Source: Aquilaria yunnanensis
Taxonomy: Eukaryota; Streptophyta; Magnoliopsida; Malvales; Thymelaeaceae
Direction: 5' to 3'
Assembly (NCBI GenBank): GCA_039654915.1
Contig: CM077597.1
Coordinates: 34,260,001 to 34,324,000, forward strand
Length of the DNA stretch: 64,000 bases
Position 1 is the first letter of the stretch. Each line of letters opens with the position of its first letter. Positions 10,191 to 21,686 of this stretch are shown in pieces. The notes under the pieces are model-generated. The model was not told the DNA's origin and searched no databases. It was given only the letters and a program-made list of their open reading frames with translations. The translations under genes and the position numbers were made by a program.

Positions 10191-12358
10191 CTAAAAACCA
10201 ACTTTGGTCATCTGGTCAGATTTGTCTTTCTCGACCCCAAGGTCCTGAAGGTCTTTTTTAAGCTCAGCGACCTCCTCCCTCAATGCCTTCATCTTCTTCT
10301 TCTTCGGCTCCTTCTTCAAGGCATCAACCTCGGCTTGAAGCGCAGCCTTTTCAGCAAGCGCCTTTGTCAGGCGATCTTCAGCCTCGAATTTTTCTTTTTG
10401 GTGCGCCTCATTTGCCGAGATCAGCTCCGCTATCTGGGAGCTGAGGTTAGAAATTTTCTGGGAGGAGTCATTTGATAGTTTCTCTTTCTCTTTTAACTCC
10501 TCCCGAAGAGCGGAAACTTCCTTCTCCGCAGAATTGGCCAGCTCTAAATTCTTGATAGCTAGATCTGAACACATGGCCCTAGTTTTCTCTAAAGAACCTA
10601 AGACCTGAGTTCGAAACGCCGTCTGCCTCGCCACTCGAACTCTAAGAAAGCCGGCATATCCCAGTAGCTGTAAAAGGGCAAAGGCAAGGTCACTAAAACA
10701 AAGAAAAAACCAAGCACTTAGAAAAAATTCAAAAAAAAAAGAGCGCGAAGCATACCTGGGCGGCGTGCTCGGAAAGCTTTGCAGCAAGAGAGTCATTGCC
10801 CTGATGGGCCTCAGCGATGGCTCTAAAAGAGGCCTCAGTAAGGATCCCTTTAGAGATCTCTTTAGCCATTTGTGGGCAATCGCCGGAGTACATATTCATG
10901 TCCTCCGTAAATGTCCAAAAAGGCTCATTTGGGACCTTCCCCTTCGGGATGATGGCGTCCCGAAGGGCTCTCCTTTTGGCATGGTCGGCCACCCAGCCCG
11001 GAGTGAGTAACTCCTCTGCAATAAGACATGAAGCTGGATTAAGGCAGCTGGACACCAACGAATCAGAAAAAGGAAAAAGGCATCACAAAACGAACCTGAA
11101 GGCACTTCGACCACGTCGTCCTCGACAACCGGAACCTCTTCAGCAGGGATCCCCTTGCCTTTGATTCTACGCCGTTCTTCAGTAGAAAGGGACTCCACCG
11201 CGGCATCCTGAAGAGCCTGCGACGAAGTAGGGCTGCGAGGAGGAACCTCGGCAGTAACCTCGGGCTGAGGAATAGTAACAACTCCCGGCTCCTCGATAGC
11301 CTCCTCGGGAGTGGCCTTCCTCGCCCGTTTGGCTGTCGAAGGACCGGCCCCGGTTGTTTTACGCCTTCGGGAGACGGCTTTCTTCGTCGGATCACCCTTC
11401 TCGGCTTGGCCGGTGAAAAGGGCTTTGTAGAAGGCAGCCGTGTCTTCTCCCATTTCTGAAAAAGAAGGAAGACATCAGTGTGAGTGCAAAATGAAGTTAT
11501 AACAAAGAGACTAGAAAATAACTCACGCTCAAAAAAGGTCTCGAAAGAAACTTCCTCCTGAAGGAGTTGCACAAGCCAGGAATCCTTCCCAGCAATGGCA
11601 GGAGCTGGCATCTCGAGGTCCGTCTCGTGCTCCTTTACCACCTTGAGCTCCCGAAGGACCTCCTCAGTCATCAACCTCCAGTTAATGGGGAAGGGGTAAA
11701 GAGAGCGCGAAGAGACCTCGGGACCCCAGTCAGTGACGGCTTGAATACGACGGTCGAAATCCGCGAATATAGGAGCCAACTCTGGGGTCAGCAACATCTT
11801 CGGATCTACGATGTCGTCCTCCAGCCTTCCCTGAGCCCACTTGGTCGGAACATGCGACCAGGCCTCCTCCATCTTCAGAAAGAAAAACTTTTTTTGCCAC
11901 CCTCGCCAGCTGTCCTTGGTGGCGAAGGTGAACATGTACTTTTTGCTCCCGGATCCCCGAGGTAGCATGAAGTAGAAGCCACCCTTCGGGACCACATTGA
12001 GCTTGTAGTACTGCATAAAAATAACGTAGTAGGGCTTTATTTTGAAAACGCCACACATACAGAGAAAGGCGTTGAAATAGCAGTACGAGTTCGGAGGTAG
12101 TTGATTTACGGCAATGCCATGAAATCTGCAAAACTCGCAAATCAACTCCGGAGGGGGGTACCGAAGACCGGCTTTCAGCTGAGCTCGGAAAACGGTAATC
12201 TCATTGCTATGGTTTGAAAAGCTATAGTGGTCGGGACGTGGCAACCTCGTAACAGCGTACGAGGGAAGGAAAAATTTCTCCTTCCACCTTGCTAACTTTT
12301 TAGGAGTGGTGCAGCAAGGGTGGGACAAGGGAGGTTGCCAACTCTCAGGAATAGGCAT
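10191..12358 (-). CDS. Spliced antisense gene of element D (Transposase_28-like domain plus coiled coil, 642 aa)
   Basis: I infer four exons on the minus strand: 12358-11527, 11455-11096, 11015-10756 and 10667-10191. Introns of 71, 80 and 88 nt all have GT at the donor and AG at the acceptor. Spliced, the frame is open for 642 codons. Exon 1 (277 codons) resembles the plant 'putative gypsy type transposon' domain (Transposase_28, PF04195), with motifs FRAQLKAGLRYPPP, NQLPPNSYCYFNAF and KGGFYFMLPRGS. Exon 2 is low-complexity, rich in Pro, Glu and Ser with basic patches that could be nuclear signals. Exon 4 is a heptad-rich Glu/Lys/Leu coiled coil of about 120 residues. Element C carries the same gene with the same exon 1 length (832 nt) and the same junctions, which is why I trust the splicing. 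Extra ORFs of this kind are known from Tat-lineage elements; the function is not known. The stop at 10191-10193 replaces CAG and trims about 69 residues. Confidence 0.82.
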
Positions 12359-12592
12359 CTTGGGCTGAAAAGCAAGTTCAGAAAAAGGCAACAGCGAACT
12401 TTGGAAAAACTTTGAGAAGAACAAAAAGTTCTGGAAATCAAAACCCACCAAAATGCTTGCCGAAATCTGTATGTAAAGACGCCGTCGTGAAAGGTGGTCA
12501 GAAAAAAGCTCAGGTGAAAGAACCGCCGCAAAAAAGCAGAAGGAAAACCAGAGCAAAAGTAAAAGCAAAAGAGAAAAATTGATAGAGTGAGC

Positions 12593-12632
12593 ATATATAT
12601 AGGCCGAGGGAGGTAGGCGAACCGGCGTCTTA
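12593..12632 (-). promoter_or_regulatory. Putative own promoter of the D antisense gene
   Basis: On the minus strand a TATATATA box (12601-12593) follows a block reading GACGCCGGTTCG. Both are conserved in element C at 26488-26524, at about the same distance from the ATG (about 240 nt in D and 255-260 nt in C). The conservation in a noncoding stretch and the fixed spacing suggest a promoter inside the element that is independent of the LTR. Confidence 0.68.
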
Positions 12633-13006
12633 AGTGCTGGGCGAAGGCAAAATGTCGCCATAACTGCTCCTTTGTGCCTAAAAAGGCGCGCTTGACATTA
12701 CAGCACAATCCCCACCAATGACTGAGTGCCACGTGTTAGCCATCGAGCCAAAAAGGGGATGCGTGTCCCAACACCCCTCAACCTCAGGCGCGTCGTTCCA
12801 GACTGACACACCTATTCCTGGCACATGACGTGGCACGGACCTAAAAAGCTGGAAAACAGGTCACTTCGGAGACGCCAACAAACAGGCTGTGAAAGAAAAG
12901 CTTGCGTCCTCGGACGAAAGGTCTGTCTTCGAAAAAAGCGCTACGATTAAGGCTCAAAGAGGAACCCTCAGAGAGCGAACGAACCGAAGTTTCCACTTCG
13001 GCTTTT
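12633..13006. other. Noncoding region of D between antisense promoter and polypurine tract
   Basis: No open frame and no repeat is evident. On the minus strand it lies upstream of the antisense promoter and could hold its enhancer sequence; part of it matches 26130-26480 of element C only loosely. I see nothing else in it. Confidence 0.5.
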
Positions 13007-13020
13007 TCGAGGGGGGCTTG
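13007..13020 (+). other. Polypurine tract of element D
   Basis: CGAGGGGGGCTTG lies directly before the 3' LTR. The equivalent in C is AAAGGGGGGCATG on the minus strand. It primes plus-strand DNA synthesis in this element class. Confidence 0.8.
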
Positions 13021-13866
13021 TGATAGCCGAAGGCCTTTCGCCTCTTCCAGTACGCGCTTCCCCGAAGGGCCGTCTAGGGAGCCTGATGTAGCTCGGAAAT
13101 AAGCATTGCCAACGACCTCGACAGAAGTGGAGTCGAGCACGACAAAGTAAGCACTTTGACTAAAACGCCAGAATTATTTAAATGTGTTGCCGGCTACCTC
13201 GGGAAACCGAACATACGTCTTCGGGAGCAAAGAGCCAGCTACTGAAAGCAGGAGAGATTCCCCCGAAGGCATAACTCCCCGAGCCACCAACATGATTCCC
13301 GAGGAAGGGCGTCCGTGCCAAGGGGGCGACCTCGCCCTAAGGGCCTCGGGAGTACAGCATGAGCATTTAATGAGCATTTAAGGAGCCTCTGACAGGAAAC
13401 CCACACGCCGCCTGAAACGGCGACTTGACGCACTGACGCCGTCCAAGTCCTATCTCCGCCACAAAACCAGGAGCCTACAGACGGCTACCTGTTCCCTACG
13501 CCCAGAAAGCACAGAGAGGATCGGACCGAACACGTGTCAGGATCTGAACGGGCCAGGCATTTCTATAAATACTGGGAAAAAGGACTTGGCAAGGCATCGG
13601 ATCCACCCCCTCTCCGTGATCAGCTGAAAATATATGCAGGCTAGCTCTCGCACCTTTCTAGTGCGCCTACTTTATTCATTATCAGAGCACTGACTTGGGC
13701 GTCGGAGGCTCCTCCCCTGAGAACCATCCCGGGGACCTCCTAACCCTTTTTTCTGAGCCTTTCAGGTATTTTCCCACCTGGGGAATATCTCAGCAGGACG
13801 TCCTTCCCCCTCGGAAGCTCCCTCGGAATTCACCATGTCATTGGACAAAGATGCCGGAGGGCATCA
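13021..13866 (+). repeat. 3' LTR of element D
   Basis: 846 bp, TGATAGCC to GGGCATCA, about 98% identical to 3283-4128 by eye count. It is followed by the TGTCT target duplication (13867-13871). It carries the same ATG as the gag start but runs out into F1 sequence. Confidence 0.95.
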
Positions 13867-14108
13867 TGTCTATTGGACATATAGTTGGAACCTAACTTGA
13901 CATATGAAGAGAAACCTATAGCTATCTTAGCCAATGATAGCAGAAACTTAAGGAAGAAGCTTATTCCCATGGTCAAAGTTCAATGGTCACACCATTCTAA
14001 ATAATAGGTGACCTAGGAAATTAAGAAAGAAATGCAAGAGAGATATCTAGAAGAGTAGCTCAAGCTAAAGGCAATTTTGGAGGACGAAAATTTTTAAGGG
14101 TGGTAGTT
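13867..14108 (+). pseudogene. pol: F1 chromodomain remnant and polypurine tract
   Basis: The remaining F1 pol end aligns with 46140-46389 of E. It encodes a decayed chromodomain (LTYEEKPIAIL, VKVQWSHH) with a deletion of about 27 bp near 13885 and stops such as AATAATAG near 14000. It is followed by a purine tract and the start of an LTR at 14109. Chromodomains steer integration of this lineage to heterochromatin. This copy is dead. Confidence 0.85.
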
Positions 14109-15342
14109 TGTTACCACTTCACAAAAAAGGGAGAATTACAAGTGTGGCATAATGATAAAACACCATTATATTGTGTAATTCTCATTATCATGATTGAAGT
14201 ATGGGGGTAAAAGGTATAATCAATACCTCCTTAAAAGTGTTCAACGTTGGTAACTTGGTCCGCAAGAAAAGCTTTAAGGATTGCTTGTTTGTCAAGCAAC
14301 CTATGGGCTTTTTTTTAAGGTTTTGGAAATCTGGGCACTCAATTGCAAAACTCTCAAGAAAAAGGGTTGCATAGTTATGGGAAGGATATGAATATTATGA
14401 AAGTGCTATTGGATGACCAAATTGCTTATGGAAGACAAGTGTTGGAAAATAAAACACAAAAAATGGCTTAAGGACCTAAATGTCCTAATGTAAGCCTTTG
14501 GTTGTTTATGCTTTTGAGTTGAGTCAAATGGATAAATTTTGGGGTTAACCCGATCAAGGCAGGATAGCTAAGGCATGGTAGGGATATGGTCAAATATGGG
14601 CCAAGAAATTAAGCATAAGAAACCAAGGTTTTGTAGCAAGGAATGGGACATAAAGCAAGGTTAAGCTTGTTAAGTGTGTTTTGTGCCCTTAAGCTCATTT
14701 AAGCCCATTTAAGTGGCCAACTCATGTATCTCTCTCCCATTTTCATCCTCCTCTTTCCCAAGAACACAACCACACTTCCTCCATAGCCACCCCACCTTCA
14801 AACTTGCAATTGATTGAAATTGAAGGCAAAAGGAAGCAATTTGCAGCAAAGTAGAGCTATTGCTTGGATACTTCGAGGGTCAATCTTGATTTTTGGCCTA
14901 CCCAATTTGGTAAGGGTTCTCCTGCTCTCATGAGTTGTTTTCTATATTTTGAAGCAACCATGGAGCTAGGGCTAAGCTTGGAAAAAAGCCATAATTTTGA
15001 TGAACCAAGCTTAGTGGGGAGAGTGCACTTATTGAACGTTTTGTGACCTAGTATGAAATGCACAAAGATGGCAATGAAATGAGGCTTTCTAGAGCCCAAG
15101 CTTACTACTAACTATTGTTAAAATCCTCCTAAGACCAAGCATTAGTTTGAGGAGGGCTGCCGTAGTGATTTATTTATGTTTATTGCATGTTTTATGGAGT
15201 AACCTATGGTTTATGTGACTGCCGCATTTCATGTGTTTGTTGGTTATGAATGGCTGCTGCATTTGGTTTCTATATCTTGTACATGTGCATTTTGGTTTTG
15301 TGTTTTAGTGTCTTTGGATGCAGGTTTTAATGAGTCACATTT

Positions 15343-16460
15343 TGATGTGAACCCCAATGGTATAAAGACCATGAAACGTGCTCAAGATGTTTTTCAAGCT
15401 CCACAAGATGTCAAAGAGATTAGATTTAAAACCCCCAACCCTAATCAACCTGTGATTAGAAACAAGAAGCATAAGAAAACCAAGAACACAAGCAACTTGT
15501 GTGCCAAGGTAGTCTACAAAGAACCAAAGAGTAATTCTCTCCAAAGTGGCAATATTATTTAATGTATTGGCTATGTTTTACAACTAGAATATGTGCCTAT
15601 TTATAGGCCTAAACTAGGACTCAGCAAAATTTGCAGCCGAAGTCACCTAGGAAACCTAGATACAAAGGACTTAAGAAAACCTAGTCAAACTAGGACTCTC
15701 ACACCTAATTTGCACATGTTTAATGTGTATAGAATTCCCTTTATCCTAAGTGACCTGAATCACTTCCATGGCCTAAACAATATCCTAAATAATTTAAATA
15801 ATCAAGAAAATAAAGAGAATAAAAAAAAATACCAGTTTGGCCCTAAAAACCACAAAATGGTCTTCTCTAGTGCACTTATGGGCTTTTTAGGGTTTTTTGC
15901 TTGTGTCCTCAACTTCAAGTTGGAATTTGACCTTGATACAGCCATGATTTCTCAAAATTCAAAGATGAAAGTTGTAGATCTTTTTCTTATTTTCAAAATG
16001 AAACCTGAATCACACAAAACGGATATCTAAAGCTAAAGATATGCCCAAAATACCACAACTACTTTCGAAGCAGCGATGACTCACAAATAGCAACTTTGAA
16101 GCTAAATTGGACCCCCTTAATGTGCAAATTGGGTTTTATGGTCTTCATATGACTTGTAGCTCCATATGTAAGCTTTCCAATGAATCAAGAATCACTCAAT
16201 TCTGATATGTTTAGCTCATGATATGATTTTTCTACTGGAACATCACCAATCTATCAAAATCCAAGCTTGGCCATCATCTCCATAGGATTCCTTGCATGTT
16301 CCAGTAGCTCCTTCCAAAATTCCAAGTCCATTCTCCAGGAAAAAGCTTGAGACAAAAGCTTGAAGTGCACTAGTGAGCTCCTTAGCCTTCTTTCTTGTCA
16401 GTGGTCCACTAGTTATCTTCAATGGATCCTTGCCATCCTTGGTTGTGCCTTCCTTGATCA
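15343..16460 (-). mobile_element. Truncated LTR-element fragment inserted in the shared LTR
   Basis: Relative to the E 3' LTR near 49040-49050, about 1.12 kb is inserted here. 15343-16245 looks like a 903 bp LTR: it starts TGATGT and ends ACATCA, and on the minus strand has CCTATAAATAGG (about 15596-15609). 16246-16460 on the minus strand encodes a short peptide with GPLTRKKAKEL, a motif I associate with plant retroelement interiors. The flanks TCACATTT and TCACTTTT may be an imperfect target duplication. The second LTR and most of the interior are missing. I cannot name the family. The open frames at 15206-15562 and 15593-16030 cross or sit within it and have no recognisable domain. Confidence 0.55.
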
Positions 16461-16677
16461 TATCACTTTTCCTTAAGAAACTAAGTGTTTCCCTTACTAA
16501 GTTTCACAATGAAACTTACTCCCCTCAATTGTGCCATTACAAGTCCACCAAAAAGATCACATTCAAACTGACCTTTTTTGTTTGAGTTTTGATCTAAAAT
16601 TTCACGTATATAAACTTCCACATGTCTAGTTGTGATTTGGAATGTTTGGTGATTTTAGGAGCACATTTGGTATTTTT

Positions 16678-18094
16678 TGTTAGTTTTGTGCCCAAAAGAC
16701 CAATCATGAGATGATTGTATTTTTGCACATTGAGTCATGATATTTTATTGAGGCATTAATCCAGCAATTATGTTTGTTGTTTTGTTTCTGAGTAACTTAA
16801 CAAACATAATTGTAACCCTAGAATAATGATATTCTCAAACGTCCCTAGTCTAGCATTATTGTGGAGCGGGTTGCAATAATACATAACGATTAGCATATGT
16901 GGAGACTAATGTGAGATATGTAGTATACATATGGGTACAAGTTGGAGAACTTGTGTACTAGACCGACCCACCATGAGAACACTACATGGATCGTTATATG
17001 AGTGTCATAAGTGATTCTCATAGTGATCATGGTATATGTAGTCCTTCGACCTAAGATCATCAAGGTTCCCTATATGTGAGTCACATACTTTGATACTTTC
17101 CTTTGTTGCTCATAACTGAGTAAACTTGAAGGAGGTCATTGGGTATGTCACATATCATGCGGAGGGCTTTGTATGATCAAGATGGGATTTGTCCCTCCTA
17201 TGTAACGGGAGTGATATCTTCGGGCCCCTTGATAGAGTAAGACTTAGAAAAATGCATGGCCATGTTCGGATGAGTTGATATACAATATCAATGTCATCAG
17301 TTTAAGTTGGTCTACTCGGTAATCAAGAAACCAAAGATTGGGCTATACGAGAGTGACAGATTCCATGTCTCGTGCTTAGTCTTGATATCTTGGACAAAGG
17401 GACAATGGCATATATCGGTGATGATCATAAAGGTTTAGTCGAATCATCGACAATCTTGTCACTTGGGTAGCAATGATGTGTTGCTAGACACCACTCATTG
17501 CTTATGATCATAAATGTGATTTATGATCATTGCCAATGTGGTAAGAGCCTATTGGGTCGCACACATAGAGCTATTTGGATCATTAGAGTGCATGGACTAA
17601 TAATTTGGGCTTTGGTTTCACATTAATTTCATATTAATAACTGGCCCAATAGTTGAGCCATTATTAAGGCCGAAATTAAAGCCTAATTGGATTAGGGCTT
17701 TGAAACCCATTAGGCCTAGAAGTTGGGTCTCACTATAAATACAACTTTAGTTAAGAAATTCGAAGGTCTCCTTGCCCTAGCCTCTCAAAAGAACAGCCGC
17801 ACTCTTCTCTTGCCATTCCTTGGATGACGCAAGCTAGCACTGCGAGCGCAAGAGAAATGCATCTGCCGGGATGCGGTGGAAGTGTGGTGATCCTGAGAGG
17901 CTCGTGTGGATACCATAGAGAGCCTGAACATGTCAACTGTTCAGGTTTTGTGATTCCACTCTACAGTTGAGTGAGAGATCTCAACCAAAAATTAGGTATG
18001 AAAATTTTTAAACACCCGACTTACCCCATTTCACTTGGATCCTAGAGGGTTTCAGTTAAATTCCACTGCGCTGTTTGCCTCCCGAAAGCCAACA
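16678..18094 (+). repeat. Solo LTR G1 (family G, 1417 bp)
   Basis: It starts TGTTAGT and ends AGCCAACA, with TTTTT on both sides (16673-16677, 18095-18099). TATAAATA lies at 17734-17741, in keeping with an LTR promoter. The same 1.4 kb unit occurs at 46491-47906, 51798-53057 (truncated) and 54694-56108 (reverse). The undisturbed target is seen in the E 3' LTR near 49252-49265. No internal region of this family is in the window, so the Ty1/copia or Ty3/gypsy class is undecided. Confidence 0.87.
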
Positions 18095-19515
18095 TTTTTA
18101 TTGATGGTGCTTATTGTGTTATGAAGCAGCTGTCCAGCATCCTATTCTGGAGTCTATTGTGTCTCAGGCACTCCTATAACTTAGGGGTGCATATTTAGCT
18201 AAGTTAAGACCATTTTGTAGTGCATGTATGGATGTACATGTAGTGTATGTAAAGTGAGACAAGTATGTGAACATTTGAGTAATGTTTTGCCTATGTATGT
18301 GTTCTGGTGCAAAGCTGCCCAATTGTGAATGATACGTTACTCACTTGTAAATTCTGTTTTGGCCACATAAAGTTGCTAGATGCAAGAGAATGTATTTTCC
18401 ATGTGTATTGGACACATATTGGGTAGTCTTGGAGGCATTTCCCCTTGTGAATGAAGTGTTTGCACACTTATGAAATTTTGTATGGGCAAAATGGTCATAA
18501 AGTAACCATACTTTCGACTCTGTACTTAGAGTTCTACATCTCCTTGTGTAGAAGGAATCTTTGTATCAAGTTTTAACCACGCATATAGAACATCTAGAGA
18601 TTGAATTGGGATTTTGAATTTTTGAATTTGGAGCCCTGCAGCCAAAGATATGATTTTGTAAAGTTGGCTAAGTTACTGTTCATTTGGTCAGAATTTTGTA
18701 ACCAACTTAAAAAATCAATAACTTGGTCCATGGGTGCGCTATTGATGTAAAAAAAAATTCCATGGTTTGCTCTAAGTCTCTACTTGATAATGGAACAAAT
18801 AAAAAAGGTGGTTACATGGCTAGATTGATATAGCTTATTAGAGGAAGTTTGGGTGCAGTGGCTGGAATTTTTGAACCTAGTAAGAATGCTTAATGTGTGG
18901 AAGCCAAAACTAAGACTTGTGCTGGTGTTTTCCTTCTTAGCTACCATAGTGTGCATAAATGTTAATATGTGTATTATGGTATTGACACCCAATTATGTCT
19001 GGGCACTGACTTTTGTTTAATTTTTAGGTTAGGAAAATTAGTTTAGGAGCATTTTGATTTTTATAGGGGCATTTTAGTCTTTTAGGTAATTTTTGGTGTT
19101 TTTTATCATCTAGGGTTAAAATAGGAGTTAATTTAGTTTAGGTACTAATTTGGAGTCCTAAAAGTGTTATAGGGTCAATTTGGAAAAAAGAAAAAGTTTT
19201 GGAGAAAATGGGAGATTTTTAGAAAGTTTGAGCAAAATTCAAAGGTTTGGGGTAAATCTGTCAATTTTAGAAAGTTTGAGCCAAATCTGGCGATTTTATG
19301 AGATTTCAAGAAAATTTGGGACTTTTGCAAAGTTTTGGGGCTAATCTGACAATTCCTGAAAGTTTAGGGTCAAATGGGCAGATTTAGAGTTCTACTGGAC
19401 TTAAACTGTAATTTCATGTAATTCTCTCCTAATTGGACTAAACTTCCTCAAATTTGATTTAAATCAGGTTTAAACTTTAGAGATGTTGTTAATCACGTTT
19501 TAGGGGACCCTCTAG

Positions 19516-19523
19516 TATAAATA
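19516..19523 (+). promoter_or_regulatory. TATA box in the B 5' LTR
   Basis: TATAAATA, identical in the 3' LTR at 37308-37315, lies 536 bp into the LTR and just before a pyrimidine- and GC-rich transcribed-looking stretch. It is the likely core promoter. Confidence 0.65.
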
Positions 19524-20381
19524 GGGCTCAAATTTCGAGAGAAGAGAGGAGGAGAAAAAAGAAGCCCTAAACTCCCAGTCTCGAAAAAGAGAAAACTGCA
19601 GCTCTAAACCCCTGCCTTTCCTCCCTTCTTCCCAAGGGCCCTAATTTTTTCCTTCTGCTGCCGTCACTGTTCACGTTCCAGTTTCTCTCCCTCCAGCTTC
19701 ACTAGCGTTGCCCCCTGCCGCCGCCGATCACACCCTCACCTTCCCACCTCCATCGTGTCTCCTCCGTCATGTCGCCGTCCAATCCCAGCCGTCCTCCTTC
19801 GCTCCCGCATCGACTTCGCCGTCAGCTGCCCGTCACCAACGCTGCCGTTGTCTCCGCAGCTCCCTTGCCGGCCGCCATCGCCACTTCAGCCGCCCACCCC
19901 GCCATCGCCGGCCACTGCCGAGCACGCCTAGGTGGCCCTTCGTACAATCGTCCCGAATCGTGAGAGAAAGGAGAAAAAATCCGTGATCCGACCCGACCCG
20001 CCCCGTTCGATTTCTGATCCAGTTAACGTTTTGATATAATGCTCGTTTAGTCCCTGGGTTCCTCTGTTTTGTTCATCTGAGTCTCCGATGTTATTTTTAT
20101 TTACAATTTGGCCACTGACAGCATTATTTTACTTGTGTTTTTTCTTTCATAGTTTTGTTTACTAAAGTCATAAATTAGTCTAGGAATTAATATTAAGCAT
20201 AATTATATGATTAGGCTAGATAGATAATTTTAATAAATAATATAGAATTAGTTCGACATAATGCATCTAAAAACAAAATAAAAAAAAAAAGCATCACACT
20301 TAGGAAATTTCATTTTTTTTTAGTAGGTTTGATAAAAACTTTATGATAAGTTTAGGATAATAAATAAAATTTTTATATCCT

Positions 20382-20622
20382 CATCCGGGTGATTCGATAG
20401 GATCCACGGTTTGGATTGATAATCAACTAAGAAAAAAAATATTTAAAAAGATAAATAAGGATAAAATGAGGATAGGTAAAGTTTTTTTTTAGATTCCACA
20501 TCCGGGTGGTCCGATAGGATCCATGGTTTTGAAATATAAAAATTTCATAAAAACCAATAAAGTCAAGTAGTAAAAAGTTAGGAAGTCCATATCCGGGTGG
20601 TTCGATTAGAACTCATGGTTTG
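20382..20622 (+). repeat. Three copies of a 30-bp motif in the B LTR
   Basis: Copies at about 20382-20414, 20500-20530 and 20590-20622 share ATCCGGGTGGTTCGAT and a downstream GGTTTG. All three are repeated in the 3' LTR (near 38173, 38290 and 38381), so the arrangement predates this insertion. The spacing is irregular (about 118 and 90 bp). Confidence 0.8.
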
Positions 20623-20822
20623 GAAAATTAATCAAACAAATTAAAAGCAAGCAAAACAAAATTAAAAATCAAACTAGGTACCAATTTTGGGCGCTAAAGT
20701 AAAGTTATTTTAGCGTAACCGTACTCCCGAACCCCTCGAACTCTCATAGACCATTTTAAGGTATCCAATCGACCTAGGTGAAACCGATTGGTGGCGACTC
20801 CCAAAAACACGTTGCTACAGCT

Positions 20823-20840
20823 TGGCGACTCCGCTGGGGA
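20823..20840 (+). other. Primer-binding site of B, Arg-tRNA type
   Basis: TGGCGACTCCGCTGGGGA starts 3 nt after the LTR. Its complement ends like plant tRNA-Arg (acceptor GGAGTCG-CCA). This primer choice is typical of Ogre-type elements. Confidence 0.85.
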
Positions 20841-21686
20841 GATCTCGTGAGTCAAGCCTAAAAGTTTGGTTTATTGTTTTGTTTTGCTTTGCTTATTGTC
20901 GTGTGGACTCGTGTACTGTATTTGCTTGTCGTAAGCATGCACTATGCATTCATGACATGAGGCTCTACACCCGATATTCCTCAACTCAAACCACGTTCTT
21001 TCAAAGTGGAATTGGTGTTGTTTTCCTTGTGAGACCATGGTTTCCAAGCCTTCACCGATTTCAAGTAGCAAAGTAGTGTATTTGCCTTCTGAGACGATAG
21101 TCTCTGCACGGGCCCACGAAAAGTTACGACCCGAATTAATCCTCTCCTTACATAAACCCTTGAAGGTAAGGAATTAGGCTGTCGCTATGATTTAGTGATA
21201 GAATTCGGGAACCACCCTCAGCCTTTTTGACAAACCACCCATTGTATATAAAATGCCTCACTTAACCATAGAACTAGCCATAGAATCCCTACCATTTGCC
21301 AACGCCATAAGCATGCATTGTTATGCCAGTTTGTTGCCTTACACTTTTGTTTTCTTCGTGTCTTTATGACTCTAATTTCTTTTCTCATAATAGTTCATGA
21401 GTTATTAATTGCTATTTAACTTGTTACTAACCTTGTTTTTCTGTTGTTGTACTTCTGTTTTACGCAATTTTTCTTCATGCATCAAACTATACTAACTTTT
21501 TGTCTTTTTGATGACAAGAAGAAGTCTTCAAGTTTCACGATAGGGGACAATCACGCTCACTTATTGCATGCATGCATTACATGAATCACGTGCATATAAA
21601 GTCTAACAAAATGAATCCCATTTTTCAAAAAACGGTAAAAGATTGGTACTCAACACCGATATCCAACTCGGTCGTAAGCAAGATTC
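20841..21686. other. Untranslated leader of element B
   Basis: About 850 bp between the primer site and the gag remnant. I see no coding frame with recognisable similarity and no repeat array. Ogre-type elements have long leaders. Confidence 0.55.

Larger units (their letters stand above)
3283..13866 (+). mobile_element. Tat-type Ty3/gypsy element D, nearly complete
   Basis: Element of 10,584 bp with two LTRs of exactly 846 bp, flanked by TGTCT on both sides (3278-3282 and 13867-13871). The order is 5' LTR, primer site, gag, protease, RT, RNase H, second RNase H, integrase, convergent antisense gene, polypurine tract, 3' LTR. The second, archaeal-type RNase H ahead of integrase places it in the Tat lineage. 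By eye the LTRs differ at about 17 positions with no indel (about 2%), so it is a young insertion. It sits in the integrase tail of F1. The only break I find in gag-pol is one TAG at 4826-4828. Confidence 0.95.
1..14108 (+). mobile_element. Chromodomain Ty3/gypsy element F1, internal region (5' part outside window)
   Basis: Three pieces of one interior are collinear with the second copy E: 1-689, 3166-3282 and 13867-14108. They are separated by a solo LTR (690-3165) and by element D (3283-13866). The last piece ends in a purine-rich tract immediately before an LTR that starts TGTTACC at 14109. F1 belongs to the same family as E because the LTR, the integrase tail and the chromodomain align closely. 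The 5' LTR and gag lie left of the window. F1 has no open frame of useful length and is an old, decayed copy. Confidence 0.85.
18980..20819 (+). repeat. 5' LTR of element B
   Basis: It begins TATTGACACCC and ends TTGCTACA. TATAAATA is at 19516-19523. A GC-rich stretch at about 19660-19960 gives proline-rich chance frames. The distal part holds three copies of a short motif (20382-20622). Compared with 36773-38611 I count roughly 60 differences, about 3%. Confidence 0.92.

Noticed and set aside
10896..12661. Reading the antisense frames of D as separate small genes
   Set aside because: The frames join exactly across GT-AG introns at positions matched in C, so they are exons of one gene.
15206..16030. 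Open frames in the shared LTR as possible cellular genes
   Set aside because: The first starts in LTR sequence and runs across an insertion boundary. The second lies within an LTR-like unit. Neither has a recognisable domain.
19708..19986. Proline- and arginine-rich open frame in the B LTR (also at 37550-37834)
   Set aside because: It is a GC-rich stretch of the LTR leader. The frame is shifted by indels between the two LTRs and the protein has low complexity.
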